Origin: Linanthus parryae
Lineage: Eukaryota; Streptophyta; Magnoliopsida; Ericales; Polemoniaceae
Assembly (NCBI GenBank): GCA_023055425.1
Contig: JALGPY010000006.1
Coordinates: 67,984,127 to 68,048,126 of the forward strand
Direction of reading: 5' to 3'
DNA: 64,000 nt
In this document: positions 1-12,200 of the stretch, piece after piece
How the letters are laid out: every line of letters starts with the position of its first letter
Position numbering within the stretch: position 1 is the stretch's first letter
Notes under the pieces: model-generated
Database searches by the model: none
What the model was told of the DNA's origin: nothing
Seen by the model: the letters and a program-made list of their open reading frames with translations, nothing else
Translations under genes and position numbers: made by a program

Positions 1-419
1 CCGTAGGATATAAGGCACCGAAATGGGATAAATTTGACGAAATCAATGGCAACGCGCAGGAGCATGTTATGCGGTTTGTAGGCTTGATGGGGCCACACGA
101 AATTGACCAGAGGCTATTGATGCGCGAATTTCCAAAATGCTTGGGACATGTCGCATATAAATGGTACAGAATGCTAGAGGCATGATCTGTCCGCTCGTGG
201 GAAGATATGGTGATGAAGTTCTACACCAAGTTCTTCCAAGTAGAAGAAAAAGTGACAACAATCAATCTGTCGCGCATGCATCATAAACAAGACGAAGAAG
301 GGGTAACATTTATTAAAAAAGTTAGAACGAAGTCTTTAGAATGCGTAGACAAAGTTGTTGAAAGTCGTATGGTAGAGATATGCCTCCAAGGAATGTGCGA
401 TGAATATAAAGTATGTTAA
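1..419 (+). pseudogene. Tat-type gag fragment (capsid region)
   Basis: A frame running from before the window encodes a retrotransposon gag (capsid) segment. Residues such as WDKFDE, HVMRF, WYRMLE, KFYTKFFQ and EICLQGM are spaced as in Tat-lineage gag proteins. The product would coat the retrotransposon RNA in virus-like particles. A TGA near 183-185 interrupts the frame, which then continues to a TAA at 417-419. No start codon is visible because the 5' end is outside the window. It is non-functional as it stands. The family call is good; lineage within Ty3/gypsy rests on motif resemblance only. Confidence 0.7.
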
Positions 420-626
420 TTAATTTGCAGATGCCTACTTTCTCCAAGTAATTGACTGTACCAGGAACATAGATCCTATAGTAGATAAAAAGAAAAAGAG
501 ACTCGACCAGCGTTGTTGTTTGCGAGGTCTCGATCATTTACATGGACCCACTTTTCATTCAATTTGTGGGAATTTGATGATCTATAAACCGTCCTTAACG
601 AACGGGAGGAAGATCAGGCTTCAGGA

Positions 627-1255
627 TTGGACAATTCAACGATAAAAGGGGACGCGAAGTTGAGGTTAATGCGGTCTAATCACAGAAATCACAACGAGGC
701 CCACCGAAGGAGCCACCGCAACTACCTTGTTCCATTGGAGAAGTTACGAAACTCTGCAAGCAGTGGAGAAAATATGGAGTGCTACCTACGCTCGAGAAGA
801 ATCCCATGGGAGAACAATAAAGGGACCCAAAGTGGTGTAAGTGCCATGACCAAGTATCGCATCAAACAGTGGAGTGCAGAAAACTCAAGTGGTTAGTAGA
901 CAAGAAGTTGAAAGAAGGGGAGTTAATCATCGAGGAACCGGTTAAGGATGTTCGTAGCAATCCTTTACCATCTCATTTTACAGAAGAACCCAAGGGAAAA
1001 GAAGTCACAATTGTATCAGTCATTGACCATGAAGAAATTGAGGATGAAGATATACCAACGGTGGCAGAGATCCATGCAGATGAAGATTACAGAATTGACT
1101 CCAAAGATTCTCGGGCAACACGATTGGTGGATTCCCCAAATTTCGAGAAATTTTACCATGACATGGGTTTCTCAATCGCATGTCGCATTGAAATGGCAAA
1201 GGAAATCTTAAGTGTTGCAGAAGAGTTCAAAGAAGATCTAGTGGTCTCTAGTTGA
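627..1255 (+). pseudogene. Tat-type gag C-terminal/linker fragment with zinc-knuckle-like motif
   Basis: Broken continuation of gag. Around 835-880 the sequence encodes a Cys-x-Cys-His...His-x4-Cys cluster followed by RKLKWLVDKKLKEGEL, as in the nucleic-acid-binding zinc knuckle and lysine-rich segment of Tat-type gag. Downstream to 1255 is an acidic linker rich in Glu and Asp ending at a stop (TGA, 1253-1255). Frames shift several times between 420 and 870, where I find only relics. Probably the nucleocapsid part and gag-pol linker of the same decayed element; not translatable as one protein. Confidence 0.5.
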
Positions 1256-1270
1256 GAAATCATCAAATTT

Positions 1271-1939
1271 GTGCGACCAGAAGGTCCGATAATGTCATTT
1301 CCAGAAGTTAGCAAGCAGACAGATTTGAATCATCAAAGGCCATTGTATGTGAAGGCTATTGTCAATGGTATTGAATTCAAGAGGGCATTTGTCGATGGAG
1401 GAGCAGCAGTGAACATGATTCCAGTCAGCACTTTAGAGTTGGCTAGGATTTCAGAGAAGAATATTGTGAAGCGACCATCTCCTTTGTTGGGATTTGGAAG
1501 AAAGTCGAAGATGACAGTGGGATGGATCCGTTTGGGGATTCAGATTGGAGCAATCAAGTGTTCTGCCAAGTTTCATGTGATAAACGTGAACATAACTTAT
1601 CACATGATAATTGGTCGTGCGTGGATACATCGTTTTGATGCGTTACCCTCTACGGCACATCAGCTCATGAAGGCAATTCAGAAGAACAGAGTAGTGGATA
1701 TACCAGGCTCGGTTAATCCATTCAATCTGAACGAAGTTCACTTAACGGAAGCAGTTTGGTTCAAAGAGATGGGAGATGAAGAAATGCCAGCTCCATTCAC
1801 TCCCACACCATTACCAAAATGGGAGGACATCAAAGATCAATATCCTACGGGAGTTATGATAATGAGAGAGCCCCCAAAGGAAGAGCAATATGCGAAAGAA
1901 GAATTGCCAAAGTTAGCTTATCACAAGAAGAGCATCTAA
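1271..1939 (+). pseudogene. Retroviral-type aspartic protease domain of the Tat-type element
   Basis: An open 222-codon segment encodes a retropepsin-like domain. Its active-site region reads FVDGGAAVNMIP (DGGA where many families have DSGA), followed by the flap region and the IIGRAWIH ... PSTAHQ segment typical of plant Ty3/gypsy proteases. The enzyme would cleave the gag-pol polyprotein during particle maturation. The frame ends in a stop before the RT segment and nothing joins it to gag in frame, so it is a domain remnant rather than a gene. The family call is firm. Confidence 0.7.
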
Positions 1940-2151
1940 TCTTTGAAAAGAGTAGTCAAACACGATACTGGAGGAAATGAAGTTAGTAGCTTTTACCACA
2001 ATGGGAAGAAATTCTATCGCCTCTGAAGGTGCGCGGGGTCGTCTTCAAATTGTTCAAATGAAGATGTCCATGAGAAAATGGTAGTAGATGAGGTGACAGA
2101 GAACATTTTCACAGAAATACCGATTGAGAAGTTGACGGAAGCTCAGAATGT

Positions 2152-2481
2152 ATGGAAGATTCTCCGAAACCACAGAAACAAGAATTGAAGGAGGTGAAAT
2201 TAAGTCCTATGGAAGACAAGAAAAGGCCAGTGTTTTTAGCGGCATACCTCAGTCAAGAAGAGGAAGAAAATTTGCTATCTCTTTCAAAGGAATATATGGA
2301 TGTGTTCGCGTGGGAGTACAATGAAATGCCCGAATTGGACACGGAGGTCACCATGCACAGGTTGGATGTCATCCCAGGCGCGAAACCAATCAAAAAAACC
2401 ACTAGGAATATTCGACCAGAGATTGAGGTAAAGATCAAAGAAGAAATAGTAAAGTTTCTAAAGGAGATTTTTATAACCTGA
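2152..2481 (+). pseudogene. Reverse transcriptase N-terminal fragment, Tat-type element
   Basis: Encodes the pol linker and start of RT. The stretch YMDVFAWEYNEMPELD is followed by MHRLDV...GAKPIKKTTRNIRPEIE and KEEIVKFLKE, matching the region just before the RT catalytic domain in Tat-type pol. The segment stops at 2481, and the catalytic palm (the xxDD box) and RNase H do not follow. The next recognisable sequence is already integrase-proximal, so roughly 1.5 kb of RT and RNase H is missing. The element cannot make its own reverse transcriptase. Confidence 0.65.
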
Positions 2482-3588
2482 TCATCACGACAATCTTCTG
2501 TATTTCAAAGGACCCGGAGGTATCTTAATGCGATGTGTTTCAGAAGAAGAAGGCAAAATTCTTTTAGAAAAAATGCATGAAAATTCATGTGGAGAAAATG
2601 AGGTCTCTGTTTACAGAATGGCGCAACGATAGGGAATCCCCTGGCCTTAAATTCCATGTTACGCTGCAAAGATACAAGGAAGATGCAATAAATGTTCATT
2701 GATTAAAGACTCTCTTGAGAATTCTGCTATTGATGATGATGTAGACTGGCAAAAACCTCTGATTCAATTTCTCAAGGACGATATTTTGCCAAATGATAAA
2801 AAGGAATGCAAAAAACTCAGAAGAATTTCTACACGATACCTAATGAAAGAAGGCTTGCAGTGGCTAAAATGATACGATGGGAATTTACTCAAACGCTTAA
2901 GCGGACAGGAAGTCCAAGAAGTTATGGAATTATCCCATCAAGTGGAGCATCAAGGGGGTGTGAAAATTTGCAGACAACTTTTAACCTTGGGTTATTCTTG
3001 GCCAACTATGAACAAAGATTGTCACATGAAAGTTAAACGATGCCAACAACGTCAATTTAATGGCAATCTTGTACACGCTACCACTGTTGACTTTCATGCA
3101 TTAGGGACTCCTTGGCCATTCCATACGTTGGCTCTCGATTTCATTGGTCCCATCCGTCACGCATCGCATGGAAACGAATTTATTTTGACTGGTACAGAGC
3201 AATATACTAAATGGGTGGAAGCAATTCCTCTCAAAGTGACGAATGAGTTATCTGTTGTGAAGTTTATTCAAGAGAACATTATTTATCGTTTTGGGATTCC
3301 CAATACCATTTGTCTAACAATGGCACGCCTTTTGTCAATCGCCAAGTTGCAGCAAAATTGATGGAATATAACATCAGACAAGTATGTCCGACACAATATT
3401 ACCCGTAGGGAAATTTTCAAGCAGAAGCTACGAATAAGACACTCCTCAGAATCTTAATCAAGATGGTCGCATATGACCACAAGAAATGGGTAGATTCTCT
3501 CAATCTCGCATTATGGTCATATCGCACTTCGCCTAGAACTCCCACAGGAGCATATCCTTTCTTACTTTGCTACGGAGCCGAAGCAGTG
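2482..3588 (+). pseudogene. Integrase N-terminal and core fragments, Tat-type element (left part)
   Basis: Fragments in shifting frames. Near 2490-2630 there is an integrase-proximal piece (GGILMRCVSEEE). From about 2745 a second, partly redundant piece leads through ELSHQVEHQGGVKICRQLL (His-His part of the zinc-binding domain) and GYSWPTM to the catalytic core. LALDFIGPI carries the first core Asp at about 3140. The second Asp and the Glu region (EATNKTL, near 3420) sit in other frames, followed by WSYRTSPRTPTGAYP. The two similar N-terminal pieces suggest an internal rearrangement. Sequence breaks at 3588, where a foreign LTR begins, and resumes at about 5028. Confidence 0.65.
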
Positions 3589-5027
3589 TGTTGACTCAAG
3601 GACTTCTAAGTGTGTTTTGAGAAGTAACTGTTTTGAGTGATGAAAGACAAAGACAAAGTATTTCTAAGGCTTCAAGGCCTTGAGATACTGATCACAGCTT
3701 CAAAGCTTTGAGAATAGCTTTACTATACTGTATGACATAATAATCTTATGTTGCAGGTTGTATATCTGATGTTTAAGATCAGAGATTTGCTGCAAATATC
3801 TATGTTATATATTCTTTATACATCTAACACAATTGCAGATATCCTGATCAGAGAGAATCAAAGATTTCTGGTCTTAAATGCTGAAAGCCTGTGAAGCATA
3901 TTCAGAGCTTCAAGGCCTTGAGATGTGCCTTGAGCTGCTGACAGTTTTACAGAATTAATTTGATTCTTTCTTGCTGGATTTGAAGTTAATTAGATTATTG
4001 TTTTATTTACTTGATCCAGTTTTTATTCAGAAACTTGAAATCCAAACAGACTTAGTGCTGTTATAATTCTCGATTTTGTTGTTGCTATGTATTAATGTTG
4101 TTGCAGGTTTGTTAAACGTGCAAATGCAATCTCAAAAAACTGCAACGAATATCTACTCAAAGTTTTTTAAATTGCAGTTAGAAAGGATGAGGATTTGCAG
4201 GAACTGAGATCCTAAAATTTCTCATTCAGTTGTAGAGAGTGGATAAAAGAATGGTTTGAATTTTGAAAGAAGCAGGAGCTTACAGAGAACTGAGAGAAGT
4301 GTGAAAAATTCGTGGAAGACCAGACATTCAAACACACACACATTCAGGCTTCAATTGCAACTTTCAGAAGATCAATCATTCCAGTTTCCTGAAGAACACA
4401 TCCAGGCCTTCACAAGCTTATTCTTCTACTGTGTTCTTCTTCTGTTTTGTAGTCTGCTTATCTTTTGTCAATCTAAAACCTCACTAAACCTAGTGGTTGG
4501 TTGTTCAAGTGAACAACAACAGGTTCTTGTTAGATCAACAGTTAGTAGCTGGTACTAGATAGGTTTGGAACCACAAGCTGTATAGGTGTAAGGGAATTCA
4601 CTTAGGCTTGGAGATCTAGGGCTGTTTCTGTGTGAGTAATAAGAAGTGTTTGTCCAATCCTGGTGGGATTAGATCCCTCAGGCAGAGATTAGGTCCATTG
4701 GGACTGTACACTGTAAATTGCCTCGTGTTCTTTACTTTACAGTTTTGTTATTTTCTGCTGCAAGCAACTCACATCAAACTAGGGTTTATAAACAGTTTAG
4801 AACTGGTGGTAGTTCAAGGCCTTGAAGCTTTTTGTTTGCCTTAGAAAGTTTCTGACTATTTTTCTAAAATCTCAAGGCCTTGAGATTTGAGTTTCTCACA
4901 TGTTCACTTAGTTAAAATTTGTGTTTAGAAAAAAGTTTGCATACTCTATTCAACCCCCCCCCCCCCCTTCTAGAGTATTTTGGTTCTGTATTTAGTCTAC
5001 ATTACAAACTTTCAATTGGTATCAGAG
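3589..5027 (+). mobile_element. Copia-type LTR plus primer binding site inserted in Tat integrase
   Basis: Sequence begins TGTTGACTC and runs to a TTTCA end near 5014 (about 1426 bp). It is followed by TGGTATCAGAG (5017-5027), 11 nt matching the tRNA-iMet primer binding site. A 14-nt C run (4954-4967) and a CTTCTAGAGTATT segment lie near its right end, as in some plant copia LTRs. Integrase coding sequence occurs on both sides. No gag, pol or second LTR is present and no clean target duplication is seen, so it is a truncated insertion or a recombination remnant. It carries four exact copies of the palindrome CAAGGCCTTG. Confidence 0.6.
3673..4882 (+). repeat. Dispersed palindrome CAAGGCCTTG, four copies in the LTR
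   Basis: The perfect 10-nt palindrome CAAGGCCTTG occurs at 3673-3682, 3911-3920, 4815-4824 and 4873-4882. Most copies are extended by GAG or CTC flanks. A related palindrome CAAAGCTTTG lies at 3701-3710. All lie within the LTR at 3589-5014. Confidence 0.8.
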
Positions 5028-5396
5028 ATTAAGATTAACTCAGCAAGACTTGCTTTTAGTGCCCTATATGAGAATCATCAAGATCATGATCTTATTCTAG
5101 TTGAAGAAAAACGTGAACTGGCCAAGAAGTCAAATGCAAAATTCAACGAGAGAATTGCAAGAGCTTACAATAAAACAGTCCAATCTCAAGACTTTGTTGT
5201 TGGAGACTTGGTGTTGCGAGCATCTGATCAGTGTATGTGTGAGACTGCCCATCTTAAATTTGCTGCTAATTGGGAAGGCCCCTTTGAAGTCAAAGAAGTC
5301 TTTGACAGCGGTTATTGCACAATTTTAAGATGCGGTGGGAATGCTACTACGCCTAATCCCATCAACATGCGATGGCTCAAGAAATATTACCCTTGA
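5028..5396 (+). pseudogene. Integrase C-terminal fragment, Tat-type element (right part)
   Basis: Resumes the integrase interrupted at 3588. It encodes EIKINSARLAF, a Glu/Lys-rich linker, then ARAYNKTVQSQDFVVGDLVLR and WEGPFEVKEVF ... GNATTPNPINMRWLKKYYP, ending at a TGA (5394-5396). The VGDLVLR and WEGPF motifs are typical of the C-terminal DNA-binding part of Ty3/gypsy integrases. The segment is open, but has no start and is separated from the core by the inserted LTR. Confidence 0.75.
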
Positions 5397-5838
5397 TATT
5401 TCTTTCATGACTTATGTAATGATACATGTTTCCTCCCATACGAGGAATTTTATTAATGATAATGACTCTCTCTTATGAGGGATCAATTTTCAATTTTGCC
5501 TTGTGTTATTTATGCTTTTATCTCTTATGGTTATTATTTAGATCATAAAGCCTATATGTCTAGATTGCAGCAAATGCGAATGTCTTTATGAAAAGCCTAT
5601 TTGTCTAGATAGCAGCAAATGTGAATATCTTTGTGAAAAGCCTGTCTGTCTAGATAGCAGCAAATGTGAATGTCTATTTGTCTAGATAGCAGCAAATGCA
5701 AATATTTTATGAAAATCATATCTGTCTACATAACACAAAGGAGAATGTCTTCAACAAAACACGATTGATCATTCATATTTAATGTTCAAAAAGACACCTG
5801 TCAATTACATTATAATCTCAAGCAAAATCCAAGCACTA
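5397..5838 (+). other. 3' untranslated region of the Tat-type element with ~45-bp tandem repeats
   Basis: Non-coding stretch after the integrase stop. Between 5547 and 5745 lie about four to five imperfect units of roughly 38-45 bp, each containing TGTCTAGATAGCAGCAAATG or a close variant. The last unit is the most diverged. Tat-lineage elements are known for tandem repeats at this position. The stretch ends where element A begins at 5839. Confidence 0.7.
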
Positions 5839-7418
5839 TGATAACTCCGCATTAGGAGTTATATTCTTTAGGATTCACTACCGTTTTGCGAGCGTTTCGG
5901 TGCATTTGTGTGAGAAATTGGCTAAATTCTAGTTGTGTTGAGCATATTTGAGTTTTTGAGCTTTATTTCGTAATCCGGGCGTTTTCGTATAATTTATGAA
6001 TTTTTTATCGCATGTGATCTTCCAGTATGTGTTCGTGTTGTGTATTTCAGGAACCGGGATCTTGGAGCAACTATTTTGGAGCGGGAACGAACTTCGTAAC
6101 AAGAGGATAGCTCAAGGATATGCTCGGGAATGGAGACGATTGAGGAAGAATGAGGAAAAGAAGCAAAGAAGTGGAGAATCCAGAAGTGTTCGTGCGAACA
6201 CAGCCTTGTTCGCACGAACAAAATGCCTTAGAAGAATTTTTGGAGGCTAAAAGAGGTGAAAAATCAACTGCTAAAAAGTACGAACAGCATTCCTGTTCGC
6301 ACGAACAAGGAACAAACTTCTGTTCGCACGAACAGAGGGAGCCAGCGCATATTTTTGGGGCTTTTATGCTATTTCTTGAAAGTTTGAAGACTCCAGCCTT
6401 ATTCTAACATAGAAGGACGGACTATGGGAAGTATTCACGCATCTTTGGAGTCTTGGGAGCTAGAGAAAAAAGGAGACGAAGCTTGGAGCTTGGAAGATCA
6501 TCAACATTGACGATTTTAGCGTTTGATCATCTTTTCTTCATCTATTCTTCATGACTTTCATTGTTTTGAATATGTTGAACGCTTTTATGTCTAGCTAAAC
6601 TCTTTTAAGCTAGGTGATTGATGGAAAACTAGGGTTTGTGGATGATTTTCCGGATTTACGACTTGTTGCATGCTTTGTCCTAAATCGATGAATGTTCTAG
6701 TTATCTTATCTATTCTTGTGCTTTATTCTTAATGGTCTTGGCTTGATCACCCGTAGAATATTATTTGTTGAGAGGGTTGCACGAAAGTGAGCTTGTTGAT
6801 ACGTGTTAAAGAATAGCATAGGTAATCTTGTAGTTTCTTGAGACCGAGAGGAGATAGGAACTTGATTAACCGTGTGAGGGTAGTTTCGGTTGATATTGTT
6901 AGAACTTAGTGAAAGCGGTGGACCGACGGGACCCGGTGAACGAGCCTAGGAAATCAAATAGAGTGTAACGGTAGACGGAGGTGGACCGAGAGGACCCGAA
7001 GGCTATTGATTGCACAAATTCATGTGAGATTGAGAGAAGATCATGATGAGTATTACCCGGTGTAACTAGAACGTGCATAGAGTGTTTCAAGCATAATTTG
7101 GAAATCGTCAACAACCCTAGGGACCATCAATTGCCTAGTTCTTCTTTATTAATCGTATTTCATCACAAGTTACTCTCGTTAAAAGCGAAAATTCTAAAAA
7201 AATAATTAGTTAGTAGTCAATTATTTGAAGTCGCTTGTTTGTGGGCGACGACTTATAAAATCAAACACCTTTTTACCTGTTACATAGATATCTTAAAATA
7301 AATATCTAGTTAACTAATAGTCGTAAATTCCCTTGGGTTCGATATTCGGAGTCTTAAAAATACTCCTAATACTACTTGACCGTATACTTGCGTTTAAGCG
7401 CGTTAAGAATTCGCGTCA
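5839..7418 (+). repeat. 5' LTR of element A
   Basis: 1580-bp direct repeat matching 17911-19555. It opens with an 8-bp-stem inverted repeat (ATAACTCC 5841-5848, GGAGTTAT 5855-5862) and holds four copies of the near-palindrome GTTCGCACGAAC (6188-6199 as GTTCGTGCGAAC, then 6208-6219, 6295-6306, 6322-6333). It ends TCGCGTCA just before the PBS. ORFs inside it are incidental. Confidence 0.9.
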
Positions 7419-7424
7419 AGTTTT

Positions 7425-7442
7425 TGGCGCCGTTTCCGGGGA
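7425..7442 (+). other. Primer binding site, tRNA-Asp type (element A)
   Basis: TGGCGCCGTTTCCGGGGA, six bases after the LTR end, matches the complement of the 3' end of plant tRNA-Asp with one mismatch (T for G at the eleventh base). Element B has the perfect version at the same distance from its LTR. Confidence 0.8.
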
Positions 7443-7653
7443 ACTTTAATGGTTCATTAGTTTAGTTAGAAATTGATTTAGGATATCTTTTATTTTATTT
7501 TTGTTTAATTAGCTATTTTGTTTTCTCACTTGTATTTGATTCTACTTTTCAGGTTATCAGTGTATTCCCAGGATCCCTAGAGACCTTGTGCCCCCACTTG
7601 AAGACCCAGAGTAGTTATTCAGAGATCTGAGGAGAAGACATAAACAGGGCAGT

Positions 7654-9291
7654 ATGGATGAACAATTGACAAATGCACTGCTCAATCAGCGGATGGAAGA
7701 GCTGTCAAAGTTGTTGAATGATCGCAACACCCAGACACCGTACAACAAGTTTGGGCAAGCTATTGTGGAGAAGTTCCAGGCGTCCACGTATGGACACAAT
7801 CCGGCAATTGTAGTGCCAGACATACAGGCTGAACACTTTGATCTCAAGCCAGCTACGATTCAGACGGTGACCAACCAGTTCCAGTTTTATGGGAACAAGG
7901 ATGAAGACCCCAATGATTTTATTGGGAAGTTCAATGCCTATATAAAAACTGTAAAGTACAAGAATGTGACCCCAGAAGCGTTGAAGCTCATTCTCTTCCC
8001 TTATTGTCTGAAGGGTGCAGCTGAGAAGTGGCTTGATTCGAGAGCACCTGATTCGATCACAACATGGGATCAGTGTGCTGATGAATTTATGGCCAAGTTT
8101 TACCCAGTTCAGCGGGTAATTAAGCTACAAGGTGATATTCTAGGCTTTCGGCAGCAGGCCCATGAGACCGTGGTAGAGGCGTGGGACAGATTTATGCATC
8201 TGATCAGGAAGTGCCCAAATCATGATTTTGGGGACTACGAAATTTCGCAGGTCTTCTACCATGGTTCAGAACGTCATAATCAGGAGTTGGTTAACAGGGA
8301 AGCTGGAGGAAATTTTATGTATTCGGTTGACAGAGAGGGAGCCTATGCACTTATGAAACAACTGGCCAAGCCGGATACAGAGTTTTATGATTCTAGGAGA
8401 TTATCGGCGTTGCCTGAAGCAAAAGATGATGTGTGGAAGAATGGGATCTTCAAGATGGTGTCTGACTTAGCCAAGCAGGTTTATCAGGACAAGAACACAG
8501 TAGCAAGTGTTGAGGAGACAGAATACGATGCAGCAATGGCACATATGGCAAGCGAGGATGTGAACTATGTGGGGGAACACGGACAACAGCATAACTAGAA
8601 TCAAGGGAATTACAGACCAGGCACGAGAGATCATATAGGCTTTAGGTATGGGGATCAGTCTGGAGCGACATATGCACCGGAGTTCCAACATACGCCACCA
8701 GTTTCGCAGGCCCCACCAGCAGCTGTTGTAGCGCCAAATTCAGACATCTCTGAACTGACGAAGGCACTGGCACAACTGAGTGACAATATGAATACTATGA
8801 CCACCAACGTGAACAACATGTCTACACAGGTTACTGCTGCATCTGCCGATTTACAGGCTACGAAGACTTCTCTTCGTTCTCTTGAGGTACAGGTGGGTCA
8901 GATTGCTACTCAGCTCTCATCTATAGCTCCAGGTTCATTGCCATCTAATACGGAAGATAATCCTCGCCAAGTCAATGCGATCACTACTCGAAGCGGGGTT
9001 GCATTGAAAGATCCGCCATATCCAACTCATGCTAGAGCCGATGCTTCTAAGGCTAAAGAGCATGAGATTTTTAATGATGATACTAATGTCGTGATTCCCC
9101 AATCAAAGGGCGCGACGGATGAGGAGGCGGTGAAAGATAAGGATGAGGTACGTATTGACACTACTACTGTTTCTAAGGCAGTTCCATATCCTTTGAGGAC
9201 GAGAAAGAGGGATGATTCTAGAGATTTTCAGAGATTTCTTGATATATTCAGGAAAGTGGAGATTAACATTCCTTTTGTAGTGGGTATATAG
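7654..9291 (+). pseudogene. gag of Athila-like element A (two in-frame stops)
   Basis: Encodes a retrotransposon capsid protein. One frame runs from ATG 7654 with the gag core (DPNDFIGKFNAYIKTVKYKNV, LFPYCLKGAAEKWLDSRAP, QCADEFMAKFYPVQRVIKLQ) and a downstream coiled-coil-like segment (MNTMTTNVNNMSTQVTAAS; LRSLEVQVGQIATQL). TAG stops at 8596-8598 and 9289-9291 interrupt it; the frame is otherwise continuous into pol. Compared with element B, the ancestral start seems to lie upstream at 7564, now ATT, with another in-frame TAG before 7654, so the present ATG is an internal Met. gag and pol share one frame, as in Athila. Close in sequence to gag of element B. Confidence 0.85.
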
Positions 9292-12200
9292 AAAATTCCT
9301 ACATATGCCAAGTTTCTTAAGGATATTCTTTCAGGAAAGAGACGCATGAGTGATTTTGCACAGGTTAATTTGACGGCTGAGACTTCTGAATGCGTCAGGA
9401 ATGGATTGCCTAAGAAGAAGAAAGACCCTGGAAGCTTTGTGATACCAGTGACTCTCGGTGATTCTCTTACTATGACTGCATTGTGTGATTTGGGGGCAAG
9501 CATCAATTTGATGCCCTTGTCCATATTCAGGAAACTAGGTGTGGGGGAACCTCGTCCCACCAGAGTTACCTTGCAGATGGCTGATAGATCGATTCGTAGA
9601 GCATATGGGGTGATCGAAGATATCTTGGTCAAAGTCGGTACTCTCATCTTTCCTTCAGATTTTGTCATCCTAGACATAGAGGTTGGAGAAGTACCTCTAA
9701 TTCTTGGCAGACCCTTCCTAGCTACAGGGGAGGCTATTATACATGTGAAGAGTGGAAAGCTATCTATGCAGATCAATGATGAAAAAGAAGTCTTCGATGT
9801 GTTTAAGGCAATGAAAATGCCTTCATGTTATAATTATGAAGATTGCTTTAGCGTAGAGGTTTTTGATGATGACATGGGAGATGAGGAAGCTGAATTGATG
9901 TGGGAGGAAATAGATGGCATGTACAAGGATGAAGATCAGAGTCCTCCCATGGATTTGTTTCACATGAGCAGCTGGACCAAGCTGGACTTATATGAGCAAG
10001 GGGATAAAAAGTTAGCTCTTGTTCCTTCACTCAAGGCACCACCCGTGCTTGAGTTGAAGCCATTTCCTAGCCATCTCAGGTATGCTTCTCTTGGTATTGA
10101 TAACACGTTGCCCGTAATTGTTTCCTCTGTTTTATCTCAGGCACAGGAGGAGCAGCTTTTGGATGTGCTAACGAAGCATAAAGCAGCAATTGGATGGACT
10201 ATTGCAGATATTAAGGGGATTAGCCCCGTGTATTGCCAGCACAAGATCCGGGTAGAAGAAGGAAAGAAGCCAGTGATCCAAGCACAGCGGAGATTGAATC
10301 CGCACATGAAAGAGGTCGTACAAAAAGAGGTCATGAAGTGGCTAGAGGCTGGCATTATTTTTCCGATCTCAGACAGCACTTGGACTAGCCCGGTCCAGTG
10401 TGTGCCTAAGAAAGGAGGGATGACTGTGGTGGAGAACGACAAGCATGAGCAGATTGCTCAATGGATAGTTACTGGTTGGCGTGTGTGCATGGATTACAGG
10501 AAGCTGAATGAAGCCACGCTAAAGGATCACTTTCCGTTGCCGTTTATTGATCAGATGCTTGATCGTTTGGCTCACCACGAGTACTATTGTTTTCTGGATG
10601 GTTACTCAGGTTACAATTGCTCCAGAAGACCAGGAGAAGACTACTTTTACATGTCCCTATGGCAAATTTGCGTTCCGCCGTATGCCATTTGGATTATGTA
10701 ATGCACCGGCCACTTTCCACCGGTGTATGATGGCTATTTTCTCGGATATGATTGAGAAGCACTTAGAGGTCTTCATGGATGATTTCTCCTTATTTGGTGA
10801 CAGTTTTGAGGACTGTCTACATCATCTTGGCCGTGTTTTGGTTCGTTGTGAAGACACTAATCTTGTGCGGAATTGGGAGAAATGCCACTTCATGGTTACA
10901 GAGGGGATAGTTCTTGACCACAAGATTTCACGCAGAGGTTTGGATGTTGATCAAGCAAAGTTAGAGACGATCAAGCAGCTCCCTTATCCGACTTCAGTGA
11001 AGGGGGTCAGAAGCTTCTTGGGACATGCAGGTTTTTATCGCAGGTTTATCAAAGACTTCTCGAAGATCTGCAAGCCTATGTGTGAGTTGCTAGGGAAAGA
11101 TGTCCCATTTGTGTTTGATGAAGCGTGCAAGAAAGCCTTTGACGTTTTGAAGTAACAGCTCACCTCAGCTCCTATCATCACAACTCCGGATTCGAATTTG
11201 CCATTTGAGCTCATGTGCGATGCCAGTGACTTCGCCATTGGAGCAGTGTTGGGGCAGCGTAAGGAAAAGGTATGCCACGTTATTTACTATGCTAGTAGAG
11301 TTCATAATGAGGCTCAAATAAACTATGGCACTACCGAGAAGGAGCTATTGGTTGTAATTTTTGCGTTGGATAAATTTCGACCTTATCTTGTGGGATCGAA
11401 AGTAATTGTTTTTACAGATCATTCGGCGCTGAAATATCTGCTTGATAAGAAGGATGCCAAGCCAAGATTGTTGCGGTGGGTCCGTTTGATGCAAGAATTT
11501 GATGTAGAGATCCGTGACAAGAAAGGTGTTGAGAATGTGGTAGCGGACCACCTCTCAAGACTCGAGAATGGAGTGGAAGAGAAGGTGCCTATTCAAGAGA
11601 ACTTTCCTGATGAGAGCTTGATATCTTTGGGGGATACTGAGCCATGGTATTGGGCGATTGCCAATTATATGACCAATGGGAAGATTCCTGAAGAATGGAT
11701 AGTGCAGCAAAAGAAGCGGTTCTTGTATGTGGTGAAGCAATACTTTTGGGAGGATCCATATCTATTCAAGATGGGCGTCAATAACATCATTAGGAAGTGT
11801 GTTCCTACTCATGAGATCTATGATGTGATCAAGCAGTGTCATGCAGCACCTAGTGGAGGTCATTTTAGCGGCCCGCGCACCACCATGAAGGTACTACAAT
11901 CTGGTTTCTTTTGACCAACTATTTTTAAGGATTGTCATGACTGGGTTGCAGGGTGTGATAGCTGAAAGAGAACAGGTAACATCTCCAAACGAGATGAGAT
12001 GCCAATGTCTGAATGGCTTGAGGTGGAGCCTTTCGATGTTTGGGGCATAGACTTCATGGGACCGTTTCCACCTTCTTATGGGAATCTGTACATCTTGCTT
12101 GCGGTGGATTACGTGACAAAGTGGGTAGAAGCAATTGCATGCCCCAAGAATGGTGCAGTGACGGTAGAGAAGTTCCTGAAGAAGCACATCTTTACTCGGT

